This document shows, one piece after another, positions 42,194 through 51,153 of a stretch of DNA of 64,000 nt. Both the position numbers and the translations under genes were made by a program. The first letter of the stretch is position 1, and every line of letters starts with the position of its first letter. The notes beneath the pieces are model-generated. The model saw only the letters and a program-made list of their open reading frames with translations, was not told the origin of the DNA and did no database searches. The stretch spans positions 620,001 to 684,000 of the forward strand of contig NZ_JAINRD010000001.1 of assembly GCF_020400605.1 (NCBI RefSeq). Reading direction: 5' to 3'. This DNA comes from Streptomyces aculeolatus (lineage in GTDB: Bacteria; Actinomycetota; Actinomycetes; Streptomycetales; Streptomycetaceae).

Positions 42194-44014
42194 ATGGCAC
42201 ACGACACATCGCACAAACTGCACATGACGGTGGAATCGCTGCTGGCCGAGCCCGTGTTGCGCGGGCGGCTGCTGGGCGGCAAGGCCGGGCTGCGCCGCGA
42301 GGTGACCTGGTGCCTGCCGCTGGCCGAGCTGCCGCCGCCGCCCGGCGCCGGCCGGCCCGCCGCCGGTGAGGACCTCGCGGGCATCGCGGTCTACGCCCCC
42401 GCCGCCGAACTCGTCTCCGCCCCCGACTCCCGCCGGCTGCTCGCCGGGCTCGCCGCCCGCGGCGCCGCCGTCGTGCTGGCCCGGCTCCAGCAGGGCACGG
42501 AACCGGATCTCGGTCCCCTGATGCGCGCCGCCGACACCGCCGGGCTGCCGCTGGTGCGGCTGGCGCCCGAGGCGGACTACCACCGGGTCGGGCGGCTGGT
42601 GGCGGTGAAGTCGATCGCCGACACGGCGCACGTGCTGGAGTACAGCGTCCGCGTCCACCGCACCCTCGGCGAGGTCTTCGCCTCCGGCTCAGGACTGCCC
42701 GCGCTGGCGCGGTCGATGGCGACGCTGTCCGGCGGCTCGGTGCTGATCCTGGACCGCGGCGGCGAGCTGCTGGCCCGCGCGGAGCGCGACCGGGCGGCCT
42801 CGGACGCCGAGTGGCAGGAGCTGGCGGACGCCGTCCACGCCAAGGCGGGCACGGCCCGGCCGCACGCGCTGCGCGCCGGGCACCACCACGTCGCGGCCCG
42901 CGACCTCGACGTCGCCGCGCCGTGGGGCGAGCGGCTGCACGTGGTGTGCGCGCCGGTGGGCGTGGCGGGGGAGCCGTACGGGACGGTGGCCGTCGTCGAG
43001 CCGGTGCTCGCGCCGGAGTCGCACGCGCTCGCGCAGCACCGGGTGATCGTGGAGCAGGGGGCGCCGCTGGTGGCGTCGGAGATCCTGCGGCAGCGGTCGG
43101 TCACGGAGGCGGAGGAGCGCTCGCGGGACGACTTCCTGGACACGCTGGTGCACGGGCGGTTCACGGATGCACACGAGCTGGAGGCGCGTTCGCGGCACTA
43201 CCGCTTCGACATGGAGGCGCGCCACGCGGTCTTCGTCGTCTCCATGCCGGCGGCGACCGCGGCGCGGGCGCAGGCGGTGCAGCGGGCCGTCGCGGGGGCG
43301 GCGGACGCGGCGGGCGGCGGAGCCGCCGGCGGCTCGGCCGGCGCGGGCCAGGGGGCGGCGGGAGCCGCGCCGGGGCACGGCCGGGGGTTCACCATGGCGA
43401 CGCTGATGGGCCGGCTGCTGGTCGTCGTCGCCGAGTTCGCGGCGGCCGACGCCACGGCACCGTTCGACGCGCAGGCCGAGAAGTCGGCGCTGCAGCGGTA
43501 CGGCCGGTGGCTGCACCGGCTGGTGACGGGCCGGGCGGACGCCGCCGCGCAGATCGCGTACGGCCGGGCCGCGGCGGGCGCCGCGGGGGTGGCGGCGAGC
43601 TTCCGGGAGGCGCGGATCACGCTGGAGCTGTCGGGCCGGGTGCAGGTGCCGGAGGTGTGCGGGTACGCGGAGCTGCGGGTGTTCGCGGCGGTCGAGGAGG
43701 CGGCGGCGAGCCCGCAGGGGCGGGAGTTCGCGCACGAGGTGCTGGAGCCGCTGCGCCGCGCGGACGGCCAGACGGGCAACCTGGAGCAGGTCGTGCTCGC
43801 GTACATCGCCGAGTCCGGGAACCTCAACGCGGCGGCGCGGCGGCTCCAGCTCCACCGCAACACGATGCTCTACAAGCTCGAACGGGCCTCGCGGGCGCTC
43901 CAGATGGACGTGCGTTCCGCGGAGACCCAGTTCACGGTGTGGCTGGCGCACCGCATCCAGACGCTCAACGACTCGCTGCGGGTGCTCCAGGCGGAGCTGT
44001 CGCCCCCGGCGTAG
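42194..44014 (+). CDS. PucR-family transcriptional regulator
   Basis: A 606-residue PucR/CdaR-type regulator. The N-terminal PucR domain (about 10-125) senses the ligand; a GGDEF-like middle and an Ala/Gly-rich linker (about residues 350-395) follow; the C-terminal HTH is clear (LEQVVLAYIAESGNLNAAARRLQLHRNTMLYKLERASRAL). AGGAGG lies 10 bases before the ATG. Family members switch on catabolic operons for purines, polyols, amino acids or amines. Being central in the 40-53 kb island, it is the best candidate for its regulator. Confidence 0.9.
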   Translation: MAHDTSHKLHMTVESLLAEPVLRGRLLGGKAGLRREVTWCLPLAELPPPPGAGRPAAGEDLAGIAVYAPAAELVSAPDSRRLLAGLAARGAAVVLARLQQGTEPDLGPLMRAADTAGLPLVRLAPEADYHRVGRLVAVKSIADTAHVLEYSVRVHRTLGEVFASGSGLPALARSMATLSGGSVLILDRGGELLARAERDRAASDAEWQELADAVHAKAGTARPHALRAGHHHVAARDLDVAAPWGERLHVVCAPVGVAGEPYGTVAVVEPVLAPESHALAQHRVIVEQGAPLVASEILRQRSVTEAEERSRDDFLDTLVHGRFTDAHELEARSRHYRFDMEARHAVFVVSMPAATAARAQAVQRAVAGAADAAGGGAAGGSAGAGQGAAGAAPGHGRGFTMATLMGRLLVVVAEFAAADATAPFDAQAEKSALQRYGRWLHRLVTGRADAAAQIAYGRAAAGAAGVAASFREARITLELSGRVQVPEVCGYAELRVFAAVEEAAASPQGREFAHEVLEPLRRADGQTGNLEQVVLAYIAESGNLNAAARRLQLHRNTMLYKLERASRALQMDVRSAETQFTVWLAHRIQTLNDSLRVLQAELSPPA

Positions 44015-44163
44015 CGCCCGCCGCGCGGGCCGTACCCGGGGTGGGGCCGGCGGGCCGGGCGCGCCGTCGCCCGCACCCGCGGCGAACGGTGCGGGGCCGG
44101 GACGGTGTGTGCTGCCGCGACGCCGGGTCCCCCTCGCCGGTCGGCGGCTTCGCGCGGGTCCAC

Positions 44164-45642
44164 TCAGCGGGTACGTACCGGAAGGTGCGGCTCCGGCACG
44201 GCCGCGGCGACGGGCTGCGGGTCCCTGCCCGCGAAGGAGAAGACGAAGGCCGCCGCCGCCAGGACCGCGCCGGTGCCGAAGACCCAGACGAGGCGCTCCG
44301 GTTCGGTGCCCAGCAAAGCGACGGAGGCGGTGCCGAGGGCGGTGGCGCCGAACCGTACGAGGTTGAAGAGCCCCAGCCCCGCGCCCGTACGCCCCGCCCG
44401 CGACCGGGACGCCCCGGTCGCCGCCGGGGTCTGCACGAACGCCACCCCCGCGCCCAGCGCCAGCAGCGCCGCGACCAGCGGCGGCGCCGCCCCGCGCCAC
44501 CCGGCGACGGCGGCCAGCGCGCCGAGCCCGGCCAGCAGCGTCAGCAGCCCGCCGCGCATCGCGGCCCGGCCGCCGAACCGCTCGGTCGCCCGCCCCGCGA
44601 CGGGCGCCAGCGACGCCATCGCCAGCGGCAGCGCCAGCACCACCAGCCCCGTGGTGCCCTCCGCCATGCCCTGCGTCTCGACCAGGTACACCGGCGCGGC
44701 GAGCAGCGTGGCCCCCAGCGCGTACATCTGCGCGGCGGCGGCGAACGACGAGCGCAGATACCGCACTTCGACCAGGTGCCGGGGCCGCAGGAACGCCCCC
44801 GGCCGGCCCCGCTCCACCCACAGGAACGCCGCGAGGCACAGCACCCCGCCGCCCGCGAGGCCCCAGACGGCGGGCGAGCCGACGCCCTGCGACGGCACCG
44901 CCGAGGTGGCGGCCAGCAGCAGGGCGGCGCCGCCGGTGACGGTGAGCGCGCCGCGCCAGTCCAGGCGGGTACGGGCCCGCTGCCCGGCGGCGGGCGGCGG
45001 TCTGGGCAGCAGCAGCCGGCCGCCGAGGACGACGAGCGCGGACAGCGGGACGATCTGCCAGAACACCGCGCGCCAGCCGAGGAACTCGGCGAGCAGCCCG
45101 CCGGTCGTCGGCCCGAGTGCCTGCCCGGCGCCGTTGGCCGCCGCCCACAGCGACAGCGCCCGCCCGCGCCGCTCCTCGCCGAGCACCTGCACCACCAGCA
45201 CCATCACCACGGGCAGTACGGGCGCGGCGGCCAGGCCCTGGAGCATGCGGAACGCCACGAGCACCGGCAGGCTCGGCGCCAGCGCGGCCCCGGCGGAGCC
45301 GACGAGCACGCCGGTCATCGCCCAGCACAGCACGCGGCGGTGGCCGAACCGGTCGCCGAGCCAGCCGGAGACGGGCATGAGGGCGGCGAGGGTCACGGGG
45401 AAGGCGGTGGCGACGAGGACGCCGCGGCTGAGGGGGGCGTCGAGGTCGGCGAGGATGGACGTCATCGGGACGTTGACGACGGTGTTGGCCATCGTGGTGG
45501 TCACGGTGGCGGTCAGGACGGGCAGCAGCCCCCACCGGCTCGGCCGGCGGGCGGATCCGGCTTCGGCGGTGCCGGTCTTCCCGGGCGGTGCGGCGGGCTC
45601 TCGCGTCGCCGTGCCGCGGCGCCACGCGCGGACGTTCTTCAT
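44164..45642 (-). CDS. MFS transporter (DHA2/14-helix-like)
   Basis: A 492-residue drug/metabolite transporter with about 14 hydrophobic helices. It shows the family segments TATVTTTMANTVVNVPMTSILADL, SGWLGDRFGHRRVLCWAM and WAAANGAGQALGPTTGGLLAEFLGWRAVFWQ. ATG 45642 overlaps the RidA gene stop by four bases. In operon with RidA and a gamma-glutamyltransferase, it may import an amine/amino compound or export a product; the sequence does not decide. Convergent with pucR. Confidence 0.88.
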   Translation of the reverse strand: MKNVRAWRRGTATREPAAPPGKTGTAEAGSARRPSRWGLLPVLTATVTTTMANTVVNVPMTSILADLDAPLSRGVLVATAFPVTLAALMPVSGWLGDRFGHRRVLCWAMTGVLVGSAGAALAPSLPVLVAFRMLQGLAAAPVLPVVMVLVVQVLGEERRGRALSLWAAANGAGQALGPTTGGLLAEFLGWRAVFWQIVPLSALVVLGGRLLLPRPPPAAGQRARTRLDWRGALTVTGGAALLLAATSAVPSQGVGSPAVWGLAGGGVLCLAAFLWVERGRPGAFLRPRHLVEVRYLRSSFAAAAQMYALGATLLAAPVYLVETQGMAEGTTGLVVLALPLAMASLAPVAGRATERFGGRAAMRGGLLTLLAGLGALAAVAGWRGAAPPLVAALLALGAGVAFVQTPAATGASRSRAGRTGAGLGLFNLVRFGATALGTASVALLGTEPERLVWVFGTGAVLAAAAFVFSFAGRDPQPVAAAVPEPHLPVRTR

Positions 45643-46181
45643 GGGCGTACGGCCGCCGTCAGTTCGACCTCCACCGGCGCCCCCGACGGCAGCGACCGCA
45701 CCCCGATCGCCGAGCGCACCGGCAGCCCCGCCGCGGGCGCGGCCTCGCGGAGCCCGGCGGTGGCGCCGTCCGCGACGGCCGACAGGTCGGTGAACCCGTC
45801 GACGCACGCCACGTACACCGTCATCCGCAGCAGCCGCCGCAGCCGCCCCGCGTCGCCGTCCAGCGCGGCGACGACCGCCGCGACCGCGTTGCGCGCCGCG
45901 AGCCCGGCGGCGTCCCGGGCGACCGCGGGGTCGACGTCGCCGCCGACGAGCCCGGTGACGGTCAGCCGGCCGGCCACCCGCGGCGTCATCCCGGCGCTGA
46001 GCGCGAGCCCGCCGTCGACGACGGCGGCCCGGTAGTCCCCCTGCGGTACGGGCGCGGCGGCCCCGGGCCCACCGTCCCCCGCCCCGGCCTGTGCGGCGCC
46101 GGACGCGCCCGCCGCCCCTCCCGGCACCGGATCCCCCTCGGACACCGAACCCCCCTCGCCCACCGAAGCCCCCTCAGACAC
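45639..46181 (-). CDS. RidA-family protein (YjgF/UK114)
   Basis: A 180-residue protein. The RidA domain begins near residue 46 (PQGDYRAAVVDGGLALSAGMTPRVAGRL) and ends PVRSAIGVRSLPSGAPVEVELTAAV with the usual Arg that binds imine or acid. RidA proteins hydrolyse reactive enamines/imines from amino-acid or amine breakdown. The first 45 residues are a repetitive Gly/Ala/Glu leader absent from the family; no better start codon lies in frame before the domain. The gene overlaps the GGT stop by 8 bases and the MFS start by 4. Confidence 0.87.
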   Translation of the reverse strand: MSEGASVGEGGSVSEGDPVPGGAAGASGAAQAGAGDGGPGAAAPVPQGDYRAAVVDGGLALSAGMTPRVAGRLTVTGLVGGDVDPAVARDAAGLAARNAVAAVVAALDGDAGRLRRLLRMTVYVACVDGFTDLSAVADGATAGLREAAPAAGLPVRSAIGVRSLPSGAPVEVELTAAVRP

Positions 46182-47826
46182 CGAGCGCCACCCCGTCCTG
46201 CCGCGGGTCCGCGCCGCCGAGCAGGCAGCCCCGTTCCGCGTCCGCCGAGATCACCATCGCGCTCCCGCCCCCGCCCCACGGCCCCGCGTCGGTCACCTCG
46301 TGGCCCCGCTCCCGCAGCCCCGCCAGCACCTCGCCGCCCAGCCGCGACTCGCACCGCAGCTCCTCCGGCTGCCCGATGACGTCCGCGTCGCTGCCCGGGT
46401 GGATGAAGAACCGCGGGGCCTCCACCGCCGCCTGCGGGTCGAGGCCGTGGTCGACCAGGTGCGAGATGAGCTGCGTGTTCCACTGCACCTGGCCGTCGCC
46501 GCCCGGGGTGTTCCCGACGTGCTCCAGCCGGCCCGCCGCGTCCGTGACGATCCAGGCGTTCAGCGTGTGCAGCGGCCGGCGGCGCGGGTGGACCGCGTTG
46601 GGGTGGCCGGGTATGAGGTATGCGCCGCGGCCCAGGCGGTTGTTGAGCAGCACGCCGGTGCCGGGGACGGTGACCTTGGAGCCGAAGGTGAAGGCCAGCG
46701 AGTGGATGTAGCTCACGGCGCGCCCGTCCGCGTCCACCGCGACCATCGACGTCGTGTCGCCGTCCGCGGGCCCCGCGGCGCCCGCCGGGGCCTCGCCGCG
46801 CGCGAGGCGGTCGCGCGCCGCGGCTGTCGCGGCGGCCGTCAGCGTCTCCCGCCACACGTCGGTGTCGCTCGCGCAGCGCCCCACGCGGTCCGCGAAGGAC
46901 AGCCGGGCCGCCGACGCCAGCAGGTGCACGGCGTCGGCGCCGAGCGGGGCGAGGGCGCCGAGGGTGCCGTCGCAGAGGGCGAGCTGCTGGAGGGCCATCC
47001 AGCCGGGGGTGGGGGGCGGGGTCTGGTGCACGGTACGGCCGCGGTAGGCGGTGCTGATCGCCGGCTGCGGCGCCACGTCGCCGGTCAGCGCCCACTCCTC
47101 GCCGCTGAACGGCGCGCCGGCCGCCCGCAGGAACGCCACGGCCCGCTCGGCGAACGCGCCGGTGTAGAAGGCGGCGGGGTCGGCGGCGAGGGTGCGTATC
47201 GTCGCGGCCAGCTCCGGCTGCGCGAGGCGGTGGCCGACGGCGGGCGGGCGGCCGGCGGGCAGCAGGTTCCGCAGCGCGTCGGGGTCGGCGGCGAGGAGTT
47301 GCTCCTCCTCGGCGATGTCGCGCCGGGTCTTCGCGGTGCACGGCAGGCCGCCTTCGGCGGCGCGGGCGGCGGGGGCCCACAGCTCGGTCAGCCCGCGGGT
47401 GGCGCCCGCGGCGTGCAGGGCGGCGAGGGCGGCGGGCGCACCGGGTACGGCGACGGAGAGCGGGCCGGCGATCGGCACGGCGGCGTGGCCCCGGTCCGCG
47501 TAGAAGCCGGCGTCGCCGCCGTCGGGCCCGTACCCGCTGCCGCAGACCGTCCACACCCGGCCGTCCGGCTCCCGTACGACGGCGAAGGCGTCGCCGCCGA
47601 CGCCGCACTGGCCCGGCAGCGCGAGCCACGACATCGCGGCCATCGCCAGCGCCGCGTCCACGGCGTTGCCCCCGTCGCGCAGCACGGCGGCGCCGGCGAA
47701 GGTGACGGCGGGATGCGCGCTCGCGGCCATGCCGCCGGCGGCGAGCACCGGGGTACGGGGCGGGCGCTGCCCCTGCTCAGACGGCTGCTGGACGGACGGC
47801 GGATGCGACTCGTACGACTCGGCCAT
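46174..47826 (-). CDS. Gamma-glutamyltransferase-family hydrolase (cytoplasmic type)
   Basis: A 550-residue Ntn-type enzyme that makes or cleaves gamma-glutamyl amides, or acts as an acylase. The self-cleavage Thr is T358 (GDTTSMVAVD), and the small-subunit motifs follow (SLAFTFGSKVTVPGTGVLLNNRLGRG, GNTPGGDGQVQWNTQLI). There is no signal peptide at ATG 47826, so unlike the usual periplasmic GGT it should act inside the cell. The operon partners (RidA, MFS) suggest amine or amino-acid catabolism via a gamma-glutamyl or acyl intermediate. The family is certain, the reaction is not. Confidence 0.87.
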   Translation of the reverse strand: MAESYESHPPSVQQPSEQGQRPPRTPVLAAGGMAASAHPAVTFAGAAVLRDGGNAVDAALAMAAMSWLALPGQCGVGGDAFAVVREPDGRVWTVCGSGYGPDGGDAGFYADRGHAAVPIAGPLSVAVPGAPAALAALHAAGATRGLTELWAPAARAAEGGLPCTAKTRRDIAEEEQLLAADPDALRNLLPAGRPPAVGHRLAQPELAATIRTLAADPAAFYTGAFAERAVAFLRAAGAPFSGEEWALTGDVAPQPAISTAYRGRTVHQTPPPTPGWMALQQLALCDGTLGALAPLGADAVHLLASAARLSFADRVGRCASDTDVWRETLTAAATAAARDRLARGEAPAGAAGPADGDTTSMVAVDADGRAVSYIHSLAFTFGSKVTVPGTGVLLNNRLGRGAYLIPGHPNAVHPRRRPLHTLNAWIVTDAAGRLEHVGNTPGGDGQVQWNTQLISHLVDHGLDPQAAVEAPRFFIHPGSDADVIGQPEELRCESRLGGEVLAGLRERGHEVTDAGPWGGGGSAMVISADAERGCLLGGADPRQDGVALGV

Positions 47827-47870
47827 ACGGCGAGTATCCGTCCGGCCGGGCCGGAGATCCATGTGCAATC

Positions 47871-47909
47871 CGCCCCCGGATCCGGCGGTCGCCTTGTGCG
47901 CCCCGCACA
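47871..47909. promoter_or_regulatory. TGTGCA-type elements upstream of the GGT operon
   Basis: ATGTGCAAT (47871-47879) and the perfect dyad TGTGCG-CCC-CGCACA (47895-47909) lie 45-85 bases upstream of the GGT start. Related elements recur before the transporter and HDO genes. Confidence 0.4.
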
Positions 47910-47985
47910 TTCGAGCCGCCCGGCAACGGCCCGGACCCGGCCGGGAAACAGCCCGGAAACTCCAGGGTCTTCCCGCCCGCACACT

Positions 47986-48014
47986 GCACAAATAATGTGC
48001 CGGACAATGTGCAC
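47986..48014. promoter_or_regulatory. GCACA-N5-TGTGC dyad plus TGTGCAC upstream of the transporter
   Basis: GCACA-AATAA-TGTGC (47986-48000) is followed by TGTGCAC (48008-48014). The AT-rich centre stands out in this GC-rich DNA. Likely regulator-binding region for the divergent GGT and transporter genes. Confidence 0.45.
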
Positions 48015-48116
48015 CCTCCCCCTGTGGCCTGGCAGAAACGGTCGCCAGAGTGCCGCACAACCATCGGACTTCGGCGGTCCGGCAGCAGTGCCGGACGCCG
48101 GGTAGGGAGTGCGGAC

Positions 48117-49766
48117 GTGGAGCTGACTGCTGCGCACTGGACGTATCTCGCGGGGGTTGTCGTCATCATCGGCGTGATGATCGCGCGGCGTAATGTCGTC
48201 GTTCCCGCGGTCGTCGCGACCTTCCTCACGGCCTGGTTCTACAGCGGCAGCCTGGTCAAGGGCCTGGCCTCGATCTTCTCCGCGAGCCTGACCGCGGCCG
48301 GGGAACTCTTCAGCATCTTCCTCATCATCGCCCTCATCACCGCGCTGCTCGGCGCGATGCGCGCCATGGGCGCGGAGCGGCGGATGGTGGTGCCGTTCCG
48401 GGCGCTGATGCGCAACGGGCGGATGGCGTTCGTGGCCATCGCCGGCGTCACGTACTTCATCAGCCTGTTCTTCTGGCCGACGCCCGCCGTGCCGCTGATC
48501 GGGGCGATCCTGCTGCCCGCGGCGATCAGGGCCGGGCTGCCGGCGGTGAGCGCGGCGGCGGCCATCGCCATCGCGGGGCAGGGCATGGCGCTGTCCAGCG
48601 ACTACGTGATCCAGGTGGCGCCGGGGCTGTCCGCGAAGGCGGCGGGGGTGGAGACCTCCGCGGTCGCGGACCGGGCCATGGTCCTGTCGGTGATCACCGG
48701 GGTGGTGGCGCTGACGCTGGTGTACCTGAAGGGGCGGCGCTCCTTCGGCACGACCAGCGAGGAGCACCAACTGCGCTGGGAGGCCCAGGCGGAGGCGCTG
48801 GCGGCCGACGGCGGCGGGGGCTCGGACGTTTCCCTGGGCGGTACGGGGTCGGGGCGCCGGGAGCGTACGGCGGCCGCCTCCGACGGGGGCGCGGGGGCGG
48901 CGACGAAGCTGCTCAGCCCACCGGGGAACGGCGACGGCCAGAAGCGAGGAACCGATTCTGCTACGGGCCCGGGCACCGGCCCCGGACCGGACCCCGACCG
49001 CGGCCCGGCCCCGGGACCCGGCTCGGGCACGGACCCCGGCGGCGCCGCCCCCGGCGAACCCGTGCGCCGCTCCCGCGCGTTCGCCCTCATCGTGCCGCTC
49101 ACCTTCGCCGCCATCGTCGGCTACATGCTCCTCGGCAAGTTCACCGACACCGTCACCGAGGTCCAGGGCGGCGAGGCCGCCGGGCTCGTCGGCGGCGTCG
49201 CGATGCTGCTGCTCTTCGCCGCCGTGTTCTGCTGCGACGGCAAGGACGGCCTGACCACCGCCGCGGACCACGTCGTCGACGGGCTGGTCTTCGCGTTCAA
49301 GGCCATGGGCGTCGTCGTGCCGATCGCCGGGTTCTTCTTCCTCGGCAACGTCGACTTCATCACCCAGATCACCGGCGTCCAGGACGACGACCCGCCCGCG
49401 CTGCTCTTCGACCTCGTCACCGCCGTCGACCAGTACATCCCCGACGTCGGCTTCATCGTGGCGTTCGCCATCCTGATCATCGGCATGATCACCGGCCTGG
49501 AGGGCTCCGGCTTCGCCGGCCTGCCGCTGACCGGCTCGCTCTCCGGCTCCCTCGGCCCGGCCGCGGACGTCGACCCGGCGACGCTGGCCGCCGTGGGGCA
49601 GATGGGCTCGGTGTGGACCGGGGGCGGCGTGCTCATCGCGTGGTCCTCGCTGCTGGCGGTCGCGGGGGTGGCGCGGGTGCCGGTGCAGGAGGTCGTACGG
49701 CACTGCTTCGTGCCGGTCGTCGCCGGGCTGGTGACGGCCACGGCGCTGGCGACCGTGCTCTTCTGA
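48117..49766 (+). CDS. Polytopic membrane transporter with a long hydrophilic insert
   Basis: A 549-residue membrane protein. It has about 12 hydrophobic segments in two halves of six, suggesting an inverted-repeat ion-transporter-type carrier; half one includes LIIALITALLGAMRAMGAERRM and FFWPTPAVPLIGAILLPAA, half two IAGFFFLGNVDFITQI and ITGLEGSGFAGLPL. Between them (about residues 205-320) lies a cytoplasmic Gly/Pro/Asp-rich stretch of no predicted structure. The GTG start at 48117 has GGGAG upstream. It probably imports the substrate of the neighbouring HDO pathway, but no family is recognised with certainty. Confidence 0.75.
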   Translation: MELTAAHWTYLAGVVVIIGVMIARRNVVVPAVVATFLTAWFYSGSLVKGLASIFSASLTAAGELFSIFLIIALITALLGAMRAMGAERRMVVPFRALMRNGRMAFVAIAGVTYFISLFFWPTPAVPLIGAILLPAAIRAGLPAVSAAAAIAIAGQGMALSSDYVIQVAPGLSAKAAGVETSAVADRAMVLSVITGVVALTLVYLKGRRSFGTTSEEHQLRWEAQAEALAADGGGGSDVSLGGTGSGRRERTAAASDGGAGAATKLLSPPGNGDGQKRGTDSATGPGTGPGPDPDRGPAPGPGSGTDPGGAAPGEPVRRSRAFALIVPLTFAAIVGYMLLGKFTDTVTEVQGGEAAGLVGGVAMLLLFAAVFCCDGKDGLTTAADHVVDGLVFAFKAMGVVVPIAGFFFLGNVDFITQITGVQDDDPPALLFDLVTAVDQYIPDVGFIVAFAILIIGMITGLEGSGFAGLPLTGSLSGSLGPAADVDPATLAAVGQMGSVWTGGGVLIAWSSLLAVAGVARVPVQEVVRHCFVPVVAGLVTATALATVLF

Positions 49767-49793
49767 CGCCCGGCCGCACCCGTACCCGGCACA

Positions 49794-49825
49794 GTGCACA
49801 GAGATTCCGCACCGGCCTGTGCACA
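49794..49825. promoter_or_regulatory. Two GTGCAC palindromes upstream of the HDO operon
   Basis: GTGCACA (49794-49800) and the perfect palindrome TGTGCACA (49818-49825) are 25 bp apart, centre to centre, and lie 71-102 bases upstream of the HDO start. They match the elements between GGT and the transporter. Confidence 0.5.
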
Positions 49826-49895
49826 AACACCATCCTCGACTCCCCCGCACCCTCCCTACTTTGGTGACACACGGACCGCGGAAAGGACGCAGCAG

Positions 49896-50621
49896 ATGAC
49901 GGAACTGCTCTCTAGAGACGAATTCCGCAGCGCGCTGGAAGAGGCCATCAAGGGCCGCGAGGCGAAGAACGCCTCCTTCAGCACCGCGTGGGCGGAAGGG
50001 CAGCTCAAGCGTGAGCACTTCGCCCGCTGGGCGGAGAACCACTACCACTACGTCGGCCCGTTCGCCGACTACCTGGGGTACATCTACGGAAACACCCCGG
50101 ACGAATTCACCGGCGCCAAGGACTTCACCCTCCAGAACATGTACGAGGAGGAGCTGGCCGACATCCGCCACACCGACCTCCTCATCCGCTTCGCGGAGGC
50201 GTGCGGCACCACCAAGGAGCGTATCGAGGACCCCTCGAACATGAACCCGGTCACCCGCGGCCTGCAGTCCTGGTGCTACGCGGTCGCCATGCGCGAGCAC
50301 TTCGTGGTCGCCACCGCCGCGCTCGTGGTGGGCCTGGAATCGCAGGTGCCGAGCATCTACAAGAAGCAGATCGTGCCGCTGCGGGAGAGCTACGGATTCA
50401 CCGAGGACGAGATCGAGTTCTTCGATCTGCACATCACCTCGGACGTCGTGCACGGCGAGCGCGGATACCAGATCGTGCTCGACCACGCCGACACCCCGCG
50501 GCTCCAGCAGCGGTGCCTGCAATTCGTGCGCTGGGGCGCGGAGATGCGCTTCTCGTACACCCAGGCGCTCTACGACCACTACGTCCGGCCGGACCTGGAG
50601 CCGGCCGCGGTCGCAGCCTGA
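49896..50621 (+). CDS. Haem-oxygenase-like dimetal oxidase (PqqC/TenA/CADD fold)
   Basis: A 241-residue all-helical protein of the TenA/PqqC-like superfamily. All six ligands of the dimetal (HDO/CADD-type) site are present with the expected spacing: E85 and H92 (EELADIRH), E148 (GLESQVP), and H179-x3-D183-x2-H186 (HITSDVVH). So it should bind two Fe or Fe/Mn and activate O2, rather than be a thiaminase. The self-sacrificed Tyr of CADD does not appear at the matching place (NASFSTAW), so it probably has an external substrate. GAAAGGA precedes ATG 49896. Next in line are a Rieske ferredoxin, a ferredoxin reductase and a second Rieske protein, an obvious electron supply. Product unknown. Confidence 0.82.
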   Translation: MTELLSRDEFRSALEEAIKGREAKNASFSTAWAEGQLKREHFARWAENHYHYVGPFADYLGYIYGNTPDEFTGAKDFTLQNMYEEELADIRHTDLLIRFAEACGTTKERIEDPSNMNPVTRGLQSWCYAVAMREHFVVATAALVVGLESQVPSIYKKQIVPLRESYGFTEDEIEFFDLHITSDVVHGERGYQIVLDHADTPRLQQRCLQFVRWGAEMRFSYTQALYDHYVRPDLEPAAVAA

Positions 50622-50700
50622 AAGGACCGCGAGCCGGCAGACGGCGGCGGCCGGACGCGACATTCCGGCCGCCGCCGTCTCTTCATACCCGGAGGAGCAC

Positions 50701-51150
50701 ATGTCCGAATGGACGCGGGTCGCCGAACTCACCGACGTGAGCCGGCGCAGAAAGAAGCTGGTGGCGCTCGGCGAGGAGCGGGTCGCGCTCTTCTACGCCG
50801 ACGGCGAGGTGTTCGCGTTCCGCGACGCCTGCGTGCACAAGGGCAAGTCGCTGGCGCGCGGCACCGTGCTGCACGGCCGGGTCGTCTGCCCCGGGCACCA
50901 GTGGGCGTTCGACCTGCGCACCGGGCAGGCGGACGACCGCGAGGAGTGCCAGCCGCGGTACGAGGTACGCGTCGCGGAAGGCGGCGTGTGGCTGCGCCCC
51001 GCGGCTCTCGCGGGCAGCGCCGCGGCAGCCGCGGGCGTACCCGCGGCGGTGAACTCCGCGCCCCCGTCCGCCCGGTCCGCGGCTCCCCCGTCCGCCGCCG
51101 CGCCGTCCGTCCCGTTCCCGGCCCCACCCACCGCCGCCACCCAGGAGTGA
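50701..51150 (+). CDS. Rieske [2Fe-2S] ferredoxin with low-complexity tail
   Basis: A 149-residue soluble electron carrier. The cluster ligands are C44/H46 and C63/H66 (CVHKGKSLARG...VCPGHQW), with the usual 16-residue gap. The fold is complete by about residue 105; the last 45 residues are an Ala/Pro/Ser-rich tail that is not part of the domain. GGAGG lies just before ATG 50701. The gene is 79 bases after the HDO gene and three bases before the ferredoxin reductase gene, so it likely passes electrons from the reductase to the HDO. Confidence 0.9.
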   Translation: MSEWTRVAELTDVSRRRKKLVALGEERVALFYADGEVFAFRDACVHKGKSLARGTVLHGRVVCPGHQWAFDLRTGQADDREECQPRYEVRVAEGGVWLRPAALAGSAAAAAGVPAAVNSAPPSARSAAPPSAAAPSVPFPAPPTAATQE

Positions 51151-51153
51151 CCC

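Noticed and set aside
42811..46035. 1074-codon plus-strand open frame over the pucR end and the MFS gene
   Set aside because: Composition is Gly/Arg-rich noise; real genes with motifs occupy other frames.
49896..50621. Thiaminase II (TenA) as the function of the HDO-fold gene
   Set aside because: All six dimetal ligands are present and the gene neighbours are redox carriers, with no thiamine genes or TPP riboswitch nearby.
47388..50732. 1114-codon minus-strand open frame over the transporter and HDO genes
   Set aside because: Antisense shadow of the transporter and HDO coding sequences; no domain or ribosome site.
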